Shown here one piece after another: positions 1 through 9,134 of a stretch of DNA of 64,000 nt (its first letter is position 1; each line of letters begins with the position of its first letter). The translations under genes were made by a program, and so were the position numbers. Location: the NCBI GenBank assembly GCA_964368645.1, contig CAYJBY010000004.1:75764-139763 (forward strand), written 5' to 3'. The stretch comes from JAEDHM01 sp964368645. GTDB taxonomy: Bacteria; Bacillota; Clostridia; Christensenellales; CAG-1252. Below the pieces are notes generated by a model. It saw only the letters and a list, made by a program, of their open reading frames with translations. It had not been told where the DNA came from and made no database searches.

Positions 1-462
1 GCCGAAAAAACAAAACATAAAGATTATAGCACTTAAAAATCCAAATTGCAACTTTTTGAAACCACCCGATGCCGCGGCGGCGTTTACGCCCCTTTGGAAG
101 CGGTTAAACAAGGTGAATTAATAGGATAAAAAGCCGCGAAGATAAGCGATTAAAAAGTAATTGCGGAAAAATATATATCAAATTGGCGGAAAGAGCCGAA
201 AACACCATATAAGGCTTATCCGAAACGGGTAAAATCGGCTGAAAAAGCCGTCAAATACCTTTCAACGTATCGGAAAATCGGCGGTCGAAGCCGCAAAATT
301 GCGTAAAAAATCCGCGAGAAAACCCATAAGTATCCTTTCGTAAAAAACAAAAAACGACAGAAAAACTGCAAGAAATTTGTTCAAAACCCGTAAAAACAGC
401 GGAAAATCATCGGAAATGTCGGCTGTTACGCCGCCTTGAAAGGGGGGCAAGTGAAATAACAG
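1..462. other. non-coding A-tract-rich spacer
   Basis: I see no credible gene here. The stretch is littered with short A-runs that recur about every 18-24 bases, most regularly at roughly 270-420, giving a degenerate repeat look. An antisense frame at 262-558 has no ribosome site, overlaps the next gene's start and looks like chance. Confidence 0.5.
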
Positions 463-491
463 TTGCAATAATTCGTTGGCAGTGATATAAT
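463..491 (+). promoter_or_regulatory. sigma-A promoter of the alpha-CTD/WG operon
   Basis: TTGCAA at 463-468 and TATAAT at 486-491 are separated by 17 bases. The start codon at 536 follows with a GAGGT ribosome site at 527-531. It probably drives the four-gene operon 536-6947. Confidence 0.7.
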
Positions 492-535
492 AATTCGGTG
501 CTTTGCGCGTTAAGCGCAGGCGTATATGAGGTATT

Positions 536-1720
536 ATGAGCGGTAATAATAAAAACAAGAAGAAGCATTACGGTAACGCACGCCGTTTGGACGCGGAGTA
601 TAATCCTCCCTATTCGGCGGAACAGCTTTCGCTTTTGGTTGACGGTCTTAACCTAACCGAAACAACGCTCAACGCGCTGAAAGCGGCTAACATAGTTACC
701 GTTAGAGACTTAGCTATACGCACCGTCTCCGATATGTACAGAGTACAGAATTTCGGCAAGAAGAATTTTAACGAAATATCAATCAAGCTTAACGCTTTGA
801 ACGTGAATTTTAAGCCCGAGGCACCCAATGTCGTTTCCGACGGGGCGACGGAGGGCGGTTCTGCCAATAGGACAGAGCCTAAGCGCGATGGCACCGAGGG
901 TGCCGCCGTCAACAAGGGGGAGCGCAACGCCCGTAACGCACAACAGTCCGTGAACAACGGACAGCCGCGTAACGGACAGCCGCGCAAAAACGACGGACAA
1001 CAGCGCAACAACAACGACGCACAGCGTAACAACGACGGACAGCCGCGCAATGACCGGCGTCGGTCGGACGACAAGCGTCAAGCGGAAGACAGACGCGGTA
1101 ATAACCGTCCTCAGACGGAACAGAGAACAGACCGCGAAGTCGGCGGCAATCGCAGACCGACTGAAGACGCAGGGGATAAGAACAGACGCCGCGAGGACAA
1201 CAATAACCGCGGCAAGCAGCAGGATAGGGGGCAGACACAAGGACAAAAAGGCGGCAAGCAGGACAATTCCTACAGCAGCCGCAGACTTTTCCCAAGGGCG
1301 CCGTTTGAACCTACTCCTCCCGTACCTATGGAGAAGGATAGATTTACTAAGTTTCAGCGCGTTGGAAAATGGGGTTTTAAGGACGAAAACGGTAAGGAAG
1401 TGATTCCACCCATATATGACGAGGTATTTTCTTTTAAGGAAGACTATGCTTGCGTCGAAAAGAACGACTTGTTCGGTTACATTAACCGCAGTAACGAGTT
1501 GACTATACCTTATAAATATATCTGTGCCGGTAGCTTTTCAAGCGGACTGGCGTGCGTATCCTTGTCCGAAAAATGCGGATATATCAATCCCGAGGACGAG
1601 GTTGTGATTCCTTTTATCTACGAGGCAGGCACCGCTTTCGGTGAAGACGGCACCGCCCGTGCGAAGAAGGATGGAAAATGGGGCATACTCACAAAGAGCG
1701 GCTCCTTTAGCTTACTGTAA
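536..1720 (+). CDS. RNA polymerase alpha-CTD-like / WG-repeat fusion protein
   Basis: The 394-residue protein has three parts. Residues 29-90 resemble the C-terminal DNA/factor-binding domain of RNA polymerase alpha, with its two helix-hairpin-helix elements, including TVRDLAIRTVSDMYRVQNFG and then GKKNFNEI. Residues 95-270 are a disordered linker rich in Asn, Arg, Gln, Asp and Gly, with repeated QPRN-like units. Residues 275-394 hold WG-type repeats (KWGFKDENGKEVIPPIYDEV, then GYIN and KWGIL). No signal peptide is seen, so it is probably cytoplasmic. A GAGGT ribosome site precedes the ATG. It heads an operon with an ABC-2 transporter. The domain combination is unusual; function is unknown, and DNA or RNA polymerase contact through the N-domain is inference. 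Confidence 0.75.
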   Translation: MSGNNKNKKKHYGNARRLDAEYNPPYSAEQLSLLVDGLNLTETTLNALKAANIVTVRDLAIRTVSDMYRVQNFGKKNFNEISIKLNALNVNFKPEAPNVVSDGATEGGSANRTEPKRDGTEGAAVNKGERNARNAQQSVNNGQPRNGQPRKNDGQQRNNNDAQRNNDGQPRNDRRRSDDKRQAEDRRGNNRPQTEQRTDREVGGNRRPTEDAGDKNRRREDNNNRGKQQDRGQTQGQKGGKQDNSYSSRRLFPRAPFEPTPPVPMEKDRFTKFQRVGKWGFKDENGKEVIPPIYDEVFSFKEDYACVEKNDLFGYINRSNELTIPYKYICAGSFSSGLACVSLSEKCGYINPEDEVVIPFIYEAGTAFGEDGTARAKKDGKWGILTKSGSFSLL

Positions 1721-1730
1721 GCGTATTAAT

Positions 1731-2450
1731 ATGTTAAAAATCAGTCATTTGAGCAAAAAATACCTCAATTCCGCCAAGTATGCGGTAGAGGATATTGATT
1801 TTGAAGTAAAAGAAGGCGAACTGTTCGGTTTTTTGGGACAGAACGGCGCAGGTAAATCCACCACCATCAAATGTATGGTCGGCATATATCCCTTTTCAGA
1901 GGGCGATATAACAATCTGCGGACACAGCATTAAGACGGAGGCTGTGGCGGCGAAGCTGAATATCGGCTACGTACCCGACAACCACGCCGTTTACGAAAAA
2001 CTTACCGGCAGGGAATACGTCAACTACATCGCCGATTTGTACGGCGTTGAGGAGACGACTCGTAACGAGGTTATGAACAAGTATCTCAAGCTTTTCCGCT
2101 TGGAGAACGCCGTGGACAGACAGATTCGCGGCTACTCTCACGGTATGAAGCAGAAGATATGCATTATCGCCGCGCTGATACACGAGCCTAAGCTGTGGGT
2201 ACTTGACGAGCCTATGGTCGGTCTGGATCCCCAGTCGATTTTCGACATAGTGGAAATGATGAAGGACCATTGCGCCAAGGGCAATACGGTTTTTTTCTCC
2301 TCCCACAACATAGACTTGGTTGCGAAGATATGCGACAGAGTCGCCATAATCAACAACGGCAAGCTGTGTGAGGTTTTGGATCTTTCCGTGGGTGACAACA
2401 GAGCCGAACTGGAAAGAATATTCAGACATTATACGATGTCAGAGGAATAA
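1731..2450 (+). CDS. ABC transporter ATP-binding protein (ABC-2 type)
   Basis: This is a 239-residue ATPase that should power the permease encoded 2 bases downstream. Walker A is GQNGAGKST at residues 36-44, the signature is YSHGMKQK, Walker B is LWVLDEPMVGLD, and the switch histidine lies in FFSSHNID. I chose ATG 1731 over an in-frame start at 1641 because the earlier one lies inside the previous gene and the family normally begins just before MLKISHLSKKY. It lies 10 bases after the alpha-CTD/WG gene. ABC-2 systems usually export; the substrate cannot be read from the sequence. Confidence 0.9.
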   Translation: MLKISHLSKKYLNSAKYAVEDIDFEVKEGELFGFLGQNGAGKSTTIKCMVGIYPFSEGDITICGHSIKTEAVAAKLNIGYVPDNHAVYEKLTGREYVNYIADLYGVEETTRNEVMNKYLKLFRLENAVDRQIRGYSHGMKQKICIIAALIHEPKLWVLDEPMVGLDPQSIFDIVEMMKDHCAKGNTVFFSSHNIDLVAKICDRVAIINNGKLCEVLDLSVGDNRAELERIFRHYTMSEE

Positions 2451-2452
2451 TT

Positions 2453-4186
2453 ATGCACGCGTTTAAGTCATTACTCCGACTGGAATTTCAGTCCCGTTAC
2501 GGGCATTCCGGCGTCGGCTTAGGCACCCGCATATCACAGGCCGCTCCTGCGGTGCTGTTTTTCGGGCTAATATACTTTTTATACATTTATGCGATGAAGA
2601 TTTTTGTGGAAATGTTCCACATTCACGAGCTGGAATACGAATTTTTGCTCATCTTTGTCGGTCTTATCCAAATCATACTGATAGCCTTCGGTATCAGCTC
2701 GGTTATCAAAAAACTGTATTACAGCGGAGATAACGAGCTGTTATTGCGTTTCCCCGTTTCGGGCGAAGCGGTTTTCGGCGCGAAAATGACCTTTTTCGTC
2801 ATTACGCAGACGGTGATAACTCTTGCGGTTATGCTGCCCGTGTTCATTATGTTCGGCATCGAAACGGTTGCCGATTATTCCTATTACGTGGCGATGCCCT
2901 TCGTTATTATCCTGTCGGTAATCGTGCCGGTTTCGGTATCTAATATACTGGCGATACCCTTTATGATGCTAGACGGCGCGGTTCGTAATAAGTATTGGAG
3001 TACCCTAATCGCCAACGTGCTGTTCGTAGCCGTAGGCTTCGGTCTTTATATGGGCGTGGTTCAGGCGGTGGTCAACTTCCTTAAGGATCAATCCCTCAGC
3101 TTTTTCTCCGACCAAACGCTTGCGGTGCTTTCCAACATTCTTAAATACTTCATTCCTTTCCGCTGGTTTACGGATTTGCTTTTCGCCCAGAACTTGGCGG
3201 TGAGCATACCCTGCACTATTTTGGTGGCGGCGGCATTGGTGGTGTTGGCAGGCTTTATCGTCAAAAAACTCTATATGCGTACCATAGTCGGCAAACTGGA
3301 GGGCTCCACCTCGGCTTACGTCAAGGATTATACCGTAAGAGTTAAGATAGGCACCGCAGTCGGCAAGGTTCGCGCCGCTGTTCTAAGACTCTTTAAGCAG
3401 GAGAGCAAGGCGCAGGCGGTGGAGCAGGGCTACAAGGCGTTGTCCGTAGTTCCGCCCAACAAAAAGCGCGGAGTCGTCAGCGCGGTTCTCCGCAGAGAAT
3501 TTTTGGATATTTTCCGTTCTAAAAACTACTCGTTCCAGTACCTGTGTATGGCTGTTGCCGCACCTGTAATGGTGTATTTCTGCAACAGGCTTTGTATATC
3601 GATGGGCGAGGACAGCATAGGCGAGGTAATAGTACCTGCTATTTGCCTTGTGGTAATGATGCTTTTCGTGACGATTATCGTTTCCTTTGCAGGGTGTTGC
3701 GTTTCTAAGGAAGGCGCGGAGTTTTATCTCACCAAGATTTCTCCGGTTCAGCCCTACGTGCAGGTGTTGGTTAAGGTTTCGCTGTATCTTATGGTGTCCT
3801 TTGCCTCTACCATCGTAACCCTGATAATTATAATCGTCAGCGGTCAAATCAGATATTCCTACAGCTTGGTTATCGCAGGTATATGCGGCATGATGGCAAT
3901 AGCCTTAACCTGCTTTGCCGTCAAGCTGGATATCGTCAAGCCCTCCTTCCCTATGGGCGGCGACGGCGAATTGGTCAACGGCAATTTTTCCACCTTTATC
4001 GCTATGGCGGTAGGCTTCGTACTGGCAATAGGCTGTGGTATCTTCGGTATCGTCGGCATCTATATGTGGGGCGTGGGCTTTACCCTCGGAATGATTGCTG
4101 TGGTTATAGGGGCGTTTATGATTGGATCGGTTTGCTGGCTCTTGATAGGTATTGCCAAGAGCTACGAAAAGATAATGCAGAGGTGA
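2453..4186 (+). CDS. ABC-2 type permease, large
   Basis: A 577-residue polytopic membrane protein with roughly a dozen hydrophobic segments in two halves separated by a basic cytoplasmic stretch around residues 280-345. Its layout fits the large ABC-2 permeases of Firmicutes that pair with a single ATPase. It starts 2 bases after the ATPase stop and ends 4 bases before the Ig-like protein, so all are probably co-transcribed. No catalytic residues are expected. The Ig-like partner downstream suggests export or assembly of a surface component, which is inference. Confidence 0.8.
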   Translation: MHAFKSLLRLEFQSRYGHSGVGLGTRISQAAPAVLFFGLIYFLYIYAMKIFVEMFHIHELEYEFLLIFVGLIQIILIAFGISSVIKKLYYSGDNELLLRFPVSGEAVFGAKMTFFVITQTVITLAVMLPVFIMFGIETVADYSYYVAMPFVIILSVIVPVSVSNILAIPFMMLDGAVRNKYWSTLIANVLFVAVGFGLYMGVVQAVVNFLKDQSLSFFSDQTLAVLSNILKYFIPFRWFTDLLFAQNLAVSIPCTILVAAALVVLAGFIVKKLYMRTIVGKLEGSTSAYVKDYTVRVKIGTAVGKVRAAVLRLFKQESKAQAVEQGYKALSVVPPNKKRGVVSAVLRREFLDIFRSKNYSFQYLCMAVAAPVMVYFCNRLCISMGEDSIGEVIVPAICLVVMMLFVTIIVSFAGCCVSKEGAEFYLTKISPVQPYVQVLVKVSLYLMVSFASTIVTLIIIIVSGQIRYSYSLVIAGICGMMAIALTCFAVKLDIVKPSFPMGGDGELVNGNFSTFIAMAVGFVLAIGCGIFGIVGIYMWGVGFTLGMIAVVIGAFMIGSVCWLLIGIAKSYEKIMQR

Positions 4187-4190
4187 CGTT

Positions 4191-6947
4191 ATGAAAAAAT
4201 TTATGATAGCGGTATTACTGCTTATTCCGATTATAGTTTTATTGACAATCAGCGTGTCGGGTATGATAATATCCGCCGAGGTGGCTATCGGCATAGAAAG
4301 TATGCGCCTTTTGAACAAGGGCGAGGTTGTGGAGACGGTCACCGTAATGCTTGAGGATTACAAGCCCACCAACAAACCCTATCAGCTTATAGTGGACTAT
4401 TATCCGAAGCTGGCGCAGGACAAAACGATGGAATGGATTTCTTCCGATCCCACGGTGGCGACTGTCAGCGACAAGGGCGTAATCTACTTTGTAGGCTACG
4501 GCAGTACGGTTATTACCGCAGTGTCAAAGGCCAACGTCAACAAAAAAGCCTCCTGTACCTTCTTCGTACTCGGCAAATCCATAAGCGAGGTCAAGGTTAC
4601 GGGTTACGGCGACAGTGCCGGCGACGAACTGGAGCTGAAACGCTACGAGAGTCTTCCGCTTAACGTAACGGTTATTCCCGGAAGTGCCTTAGGCGACGGT
4701 AAGGTAAGTTTTAGCAGCAGTGACAATTCGGTGGCAACCGTGGATGCTAACGGCGTAGTTTACGGCGTAAAAGAGGGCTTTTCCATAATATCGGTTACAG
4801 CGCAGGGTATCAAGGGCAACCCCGTTACAGGCAACGTCTTGGTGACGGTTTCGGGCGAAAAGCTTACCACCTCGGGGGTTTTCTACACCGAGGACGGTAG
4901 CTTGGACTTCGCCTCGCATTTCAGTGCCACAGGCGAGGGCGCAACGGTTGTCGGTGAGGCAGGCGTTACCGTAAGCGGTACGCTGATTAATCTCGGAGTT
5001 AAGCCTGAAGCGGTAATCACAGTTACCAAAAACGGCGTTACCGAAAAGGTAATAGTTCGCCGCGCTCCCGGCAACTCTCTTCTTATCAACAATGTGGATT
5101 CTCTGCTTAGCGGTATATGGCAGGACGGATATTTCGTACCTGTGGGCGGCGGCAACGTAAAACTGTCGGTTATATCCGCTTCGGGTGCTTTGCCTGCGGG
5201 AACGGCGGTTCGTTGGCGTTCTTCCGATGAAACTGTACTCAAGGTTGAGGACGGCAGACTTTTCGGAAAGGGCAGCGGAACGGCGACCATTACGGCTTCG
5301 GCAGACGGTTATTTCGACGCTGTGCTGGACATCAAGGTAGCTTCCCCCGTGGATTATCTAACCTTGGATTTGGATAACAGCGACGACGCGGTAGGCTTGA
5401 AAGAGGAAAGAGTGTTCGGAATTTATACCTATGACGGCGAATCGATTACCACTAATTTACCGATTATAGTCAAGGCAACAGCCCCTTCGGACGCGGACAG
5501 CGAATTTTATTATTACAGCGATAATGAGGAATACGCCACGGTTGACGCCAGCGGCATTATTACCTTCTATCTTGCGGGCGTAGGACACGAGGTAACTATC
5601 ACCGTTAAGGCGAAATACAGCAATACAGAAGCTAAGGACAGCTATACCTTTAAGCTGGTTGACGGCATTAACTTCGGCTTGTATTACGGCAATGACGACG
5701 GTACCTACTCGGAATACGGTGACAATATCTACGACGATAAGGCTAATATAATGCCTTCCTTCCAACCCTATTACGATTTTAAGTACCTTATGAACGATTA
5801 CCGCAGTGACTTCGAGCAGACGGGAGACGCTTCGTCAGTGATTTTCCACACCAACGTGTATATGCCTGCCGAGGAGAACTTCCACGATAACGTGCTGTTC
5901 TTCCGCAGTATATACGGCAACGGCTTCAAGTACGACGGTCAGTTCCACACGGAGTATCATCAAAAATTCGACACCTCTATGTTCGCCCACAGTCACCCTT
6001 ACGATTTAGGTCGGACAGCGGACGAGATATTTATCGAGAATTTGGCAATTCAATCCTCTTCACCTGTGTCCGAGGACAGTATGGAAACCTTTGACAACCT
6101 GACCTTGGGCGGCACTCCCATACGTTTCTACGTAGGCGACTCCACCCATAAGGTGGGCGGCAGGGTACGTTACAGCTACTGCCTGTTCCAGTACGGCTAC
6201 TGCTGTATGAGCTATGCAGGCGGCACATATTACGTTGAAGGCTGTATCTTCCGCAACGTAGCAGGAACTTGTATCATAATTCAGGGTTGCCCCAACGTGT
6301 CGCAGGACGTTACGCTGAAAAACAGTATTTTCTCCAATATTATCGGCTGTGCGCTTATGGGCTCCAACGGTGATTTCCCCGTGACCGATCCCAACTCTAC
6401 CACAAGATATATAACCTTGCGGTTCGAGGGCGACAATTATATCTATAACTGGAAAAATCTTAACGAAATCCGAATGGATATCGTACCTTCGGGTATAGGC
6501 ATTGACGACAGTATCAAAAATCAAATCAACGACTATATCGCCAAGCTGATGTCCGAGGCGCTTACCAAGGACGTCAACAGTGATTTCGTTGTAACGGGAG
6601 TTAATACCCACAGCTATTTTAACTTCGGATTTACACTTCTGGGTATGTGGAGACCTCTCAATATCGAGTACGAGCCTACCCGCGCGGATTTCGAGTACGG
6701 CGTGAACGTGTACGGCGAAAAGGTCAAGGTATTCGAGATTAATTATCAGAATTCCAAAAGCCTGAATCCGTTGCTAAAGGCGGCAATCAAGGGTATGTAT
6801 ATCGATTTGGACGATGCCGAAAAGCAATCCGCGTTGGTGCTTCCCGTTGACGATAAGGGCGAGTTTAACACCAAGCAGGCCGAAACCTACAACATAGACA
6901 AAACCACTTTAGCCCGTCTTAAGGGTATAAAGACGGCGGAAAAGTAA
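4191..6947 (+). CDS. membrane-anchored bacterial Ig-like (Big_2) surface protein
   Basis: 918 residues. An N-terminal hydrophobic helix (about residues 4-30) without a lipobox acts as an uncleaved anchor or signal. At least three, probably four, Big_2-like domains follow at about 48-128, 133-225, 310-385 and 390-490, recognisable by WISSDPTVATVSDKG, FSSSDNSVATVDANG, VRWRSSDETVLKVEDG and EYATVDASG. The C-terminal 400 residues are unlike Big_2. The part near 650-730 is rich in Gly, Cys, Tyr and Asn and reads like a parallel beta-helix, which is a guess. It starts 4 bases after the permease. It is likely an adhesin or cell-wall protein whose partner is the ABC system; ligand unknown. Confidence 0.75.
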   Translation: MKKFMIAVLLLIPIIVLLTISVSGMIISAEVAIGIESMRLLNKGEVVETVTVMLEDYKPTNKPYQLIVDYYPKLAQDKTMEWISSDPTVATVSDKGVIYFVGYGSTVITAVSKANVNKKASCTFFVLGKSISEVKVTGYGDSAGDELELKRYESLPLNVTVIPGSALGDGKVSFSSSDNSVATVDANGVVYGVKEGFSIISVTAQGIKGNPVTGNVLVTVSGEKLTTSGVFYTEDGSLDFASHFSATGEGATVVGEAGVTVSGTLINLGVKPEAVITVTKNGVTEKVIVRRAPGNSLLINNVDSLLSGIWQDGYFVPVGGGNVKLSVISASGALPAGTAVRWRSSDETVLKVEDGRLFGKGSGTATITASADGYFDAVLDIKVASPVDYLTLDLDNSDDAVGLKEERVFGIYTYDGESITTNLPIIVKATAPSDADSEFYYYSDNEEYATVDASGIITFYLAGVGHEVTITVKAKYSNTEAKDSYTFKLVDGINFGLYYGNDDGTYSEYGDNIYDDKANIMPSFQPYYDFKYLMNDYRSDFEQTGDASSVIFHTNVYMPAEENFHDNVLFFRSIYGNGFKYDGQFHTEYHQKFDTSMFAHSHPYDLGRTADEIFIENLAIQSSSPVSEDSMETFDNLTLGGTPIRFYVGDSTHKVGGRVRYSYCLFQYGYCCMSYAGGTYYVEGCIFRNVAGTCIIIQGCPNVSQDVTLKNSIFSNIIGCALMGSNGDFPVTDPNSTTRYITLRFEGDNYIYNWKNLNEIRMDIVPSGIGIDDSIKNQINDYIAKLMSEALTKDVNSDFVVTGVNTHSYFNFGFTLLGMWRPLNIEYEPTRADFEYGVNVYGEKVKVFEINYQNSKSLNPLLKAAIKGMYIDLDDAEKQSALVLPVDDKGEFNTKQAETYNIDKTTLARLKGIKTAEK

Positions 6948-7100
6948 GCGCGACAATAACCGACCACTGTCCGCAACAAGGACGACGGCTAAGGTAAGAC
7001 ACACGTCCGCAATAAGGAAACAATCCAAAAACAACGCTAACGTCCTTATCCGTTTTTAGACGGAACTAAAGGATAAAGTTTCATCAATAGTACAATCAAA

Positions 7101-7129
7101 AAGGGGTTCACCTTTCGGTGCAACCCCTT
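7101..7129. terminator. rho-independent terminator, bidirectional
   Basis: An AAGGGGTT..ACC / GGT..AACCCCTT hairpin with a TTTC loop. It is flanked by an A-run on the left and a T-rich stretch on the right, so it can end both the Ig-like operon and the small minus-strand gene at 7170. Confidence 0.75.
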
Positions 7130-7169
7130 TCTCTTTTACAGGCGGTTTTATCCGCCCGATTACTTGGAA

Positions 7170-7364
7170 TTATTTGCCGCAGCCGCAGCCACCGCCGCCA
7201 AAACCGCCGCAACCGCCCAAAATGTTACAGCCGCAGCAGCACTGCAAAATGAGGAGCAAGGGCAGAATGTCGCAAAGACAATTGCCGTCGCCGCCGCCAC
7301 AGCAACATAAGAGGATCAGAATCCACAGGGAATTATTGTTATCGCCGCAAAAGCAGTTATTCAT
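7170..7364 (-). CDS. Cys/Gly-rich 64-aa protein (high-cysteine mini-protein)
   Basis: A 64-residue protein alternating Cys/Gly clusters with two short hydrophobic stretches (LWILILLCCCGGG and LLLILQCCCGC) and ending in a GGGGCGCGK tail. A GGAGG ribosome site lies 7-8 bases before the ATG and a terminator follows, so it is a real small gene. It resembles the high-cysteine 'chorion class' mini-proteins annotated in Clostridia, which are often suspected of spore-coat roles; that role is not shown here. Alternative: spurious ORF in a GC-repetitive stretch, made less likely by the ribosome site. Confidence 0.6.
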   Translation of the reverse strand: MNNCFCGDNNNSLWILILLCCCGGGDGNCLCDILPLLLILQCCCGCNILGGCGGFGGGGCGCGK

Positions 7365-7450
7365 TATATGTACCTCCGGTTTTTAATATGTGGTAAGAAA
7401 ATGTTTTCTTAGTAAAGATTATGCGCTCCGCAATTAAAGGGTTACATTGC

Positions 7451-7479
7451 TTGACAAAAAACGGTGTCAAAGGTATGAT
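7451..7479 (+). promoter_or_regulatory. sigma-A promoter of glyQS
   Basis: TTGACA at 7451-7456 and TATGAT at 7474-7479 with a 17-base spacer. The leader to the ATG at 7509 is only about 22 bases, too short for a T-box, so this tRNA synthetase is not T-box controlled. Confidence 0.8.
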
Positions 7480-7508
7480 ATACACATATTGTTATAAGGA
7501 GTTTTTCT

Positions 7509-8900
7509 ATGAAACAGACACTTACAATGGATAAGTTAGTAGCTTTGGCAAAGGGCCGCGGTTTTATATTCCCGGGGAGCGACATATACGGCGGTTTGGC
7601 TAATACTTGGGATTACGGTCCTTTGGGTGTTGAGCTGAAGAACAATATCAAGAAGGCTTGGTGGAAAAAGTTTGTCACCGAGAGCGAATATAACGTAGGC
7701 TTGGACTGCGCGATTTTGATGAACCCCAAGGTTTGGGAAGCAAGCGGACATATCGGCGGTTTTTCCGATCCTCTTATGGACTGCCGCAGCTGCAAATCCC
7801 GTCACCGCGCAGACGACCTTATCGAGAATTACAACAAGAAAAAGGATATAACCTTAAGTATTGCAGGCTGGAGCAACGAGCAGATGGAGCAATATATTAA
7901 GGATAATAAGATTCCCTGCCCCGTGTGCGGCAACAGCGATTTCACGGGCGTAAGGAAGTTTAACCTTATGTTCAAGACCTTTCAGGGCGTGACCGAGGAC
8001 ACAACCAACACCGTGTATTTAAGACCTGAAACGGCGCAGGGCATTTTCGTTAATTTCAAGAACGTACAGCGCACCACCCGTAACAAGGTTCCTTTCGGTA
8101 TCGGTCAGATAGGCAAATCCTTCCGTAACGAGATTACCCCCGGCAACTTTATTTTCCGCGTCAGAGAGTTCGAGCAGATGGAAATGGAGTTTTTCTGCAA
8201 GCCCGGCACCGATTTGGAGTGGTTCGGTTATTGGAAAGAGTATTGCAAAAACTGGCTTTTGGGCTTAGGCATCAAGCCCGACTGTCTGCGCTTGCGCGAC
8301 CACGATCCCGAGGAACTGTGTTTTTACAGCCGTGCAACTACGGACTTCGAGTTCTTGTTCCCCTTCGGTTGGGGTGAGCTGTGGGGCATCGCGGATCGCA
8401 CGGATTACGACCTCAAGTGCCATCAAAAGGTCAGCGGCGAGAATATGGAGTACACCGATCCCATCACCAACGAGAAGTATATTCCTTACGTTATCGAGCC
8501 TTCCCTCGGCGTAGAACGCAGTGTATTGGCTCTGCTGTGCAACGCATACGATGAGGAAGAGTTAGAGGGCGGCGACACCAGAGTGGTTATGCACTTCCAC
8601 CCTGCAATCGCTCCTTATAAGGTTGCGGTATTACCCTTACAGCGCAAACAGCTTGGCGACAAGGCTACCGAGGTTTACAAGATGCTCGCAAAGCGTTTCG
8701 CCTGCACCTACGACGAGACGGGAAGTATCGGCAAACGCTACCGCCGTCAGGACGAGATAGGAACCCCTTACTGCGTAACGGTGGACTTTGACACCTTAGA
8801 GAACGGCACGGTTACAGTAAGAGAGCGTGACAGTATGCAGCAGATACGTATAGCTATCGATGAGTTGGCGGCTTACGTTGAGGAGCATATCGCCTACTAA
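7509..8900 (+). CDS. glyQS: glycine--tRNA ligase, single-chain class II
   Basis: A 463-residue cytoplasmic enzyme that charges tRNA-Gly with glycine; the length is normal for the dimeric type. Class II motif 2 is visible around FRNEITPGNFIFRVREFEQM and motif 3 in PSLGVERSVLALL. Cysteine pairs CRSCKSR and CPVCGN in the insertion likely bind zinc. The C-terminal anticodon-binding domain begins near KVAVLPLQRKQ. AAGGAG at 7497-7502 precedes ATG 7509. It appears monocistronic with its own promoter. Confidence 0.97.
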   Translation: MKQTLTMDKLVALAKGRGFIFPGSDIYGGLANTWDYGPLGVELKNNIKKAWWKKFVTESEYNVGLDCAILMNPKVWEASGHIGGFSDPLMDCRSCKSRHRADDLIENYNKKKDITLSIAGWSNEQMEQYIKDNKIPCPVCGNSDFTGVRKFNLMFKTFQGVTEDTTNTVYLRPETAQGIFVNFKNVQRTTRNKVPFGIGQIGKSFRNEITPGNFIFRVREFEQMEMEFFCKPGTDLEWFGYWKEYCKNWLLGLGIKPDCLRLRDHDPEELCFYSRATTDFEFLFPFGWGELWGIADRTDYDLKCHQKVSGENMEYTDPITNEKYIPYVIEPSLGVERSVLALLCNAYDEEELEGGDTRVVMHFHPAIAPYKVAVLPLQRKQLGDKATEVYKMLAKRFACTYDETGSIGKRYRRQDEIGTPYCVTVDFDTLENGTVTVRERDSMQQIRIAIDELAAYVEEHIAY

Positions 8901-9101
8901 AAATGTCCGTTAATAGGGCGATACGCCGAGCTTAATAGGCAGAAAGCCTTAGTATAACGGCAGACAATTCAAAGTAATATGAATATGCGGAGTTCACTAT
9001 GAGGACAGCGATAAAACCTGTTATCGGTGAAATGTGACAATTCCGACCTGACCTTGCGGCGCATAACAGATAATTATGCATAATTCGACGGTTAAACCTA
9101 T

Positions 9102-9133
9102 AATCTTACACGCGATTGCGTGTAAGATTTTTT
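9102..9133 (+). terminator. perfect hairpin plus T-run abutting the minD start
   Basis: A 12-bp perfect stem (AATCTTACACGC / GCGTGTAAGATT) with a GATT loop, followed by a T-run that runs straight into the minD ATG at 9135. It could terminate read-through from glyQS or attenuate minDE. A TATAAT at 9099-9104 would start transcription inside the stem. Confidence 0.7.
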
Positions 9134-9134
9134 T

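Noticed and set aside
262..558. 98-residue minus-strand ORF
   Set aside because: No ribosome site, A/T-rich noncoding composition, and it overlaps the start of the alpha-CTD/WG gene.
610..1403. Several ORFs of 117-155 residues, most on the minus strand, within the alpha-CTD/WG gene
   Set aside because: They are shadows created by the Arg/Asn/Gln-rich repeated linker; none has a recognisable domain or ribosome site.
7387..7508. T-box riboswitch before glycyl-tRNA synthetase
   Set aside because: The promoter at 7451-7479 leaves a leader of only about 22 bases.
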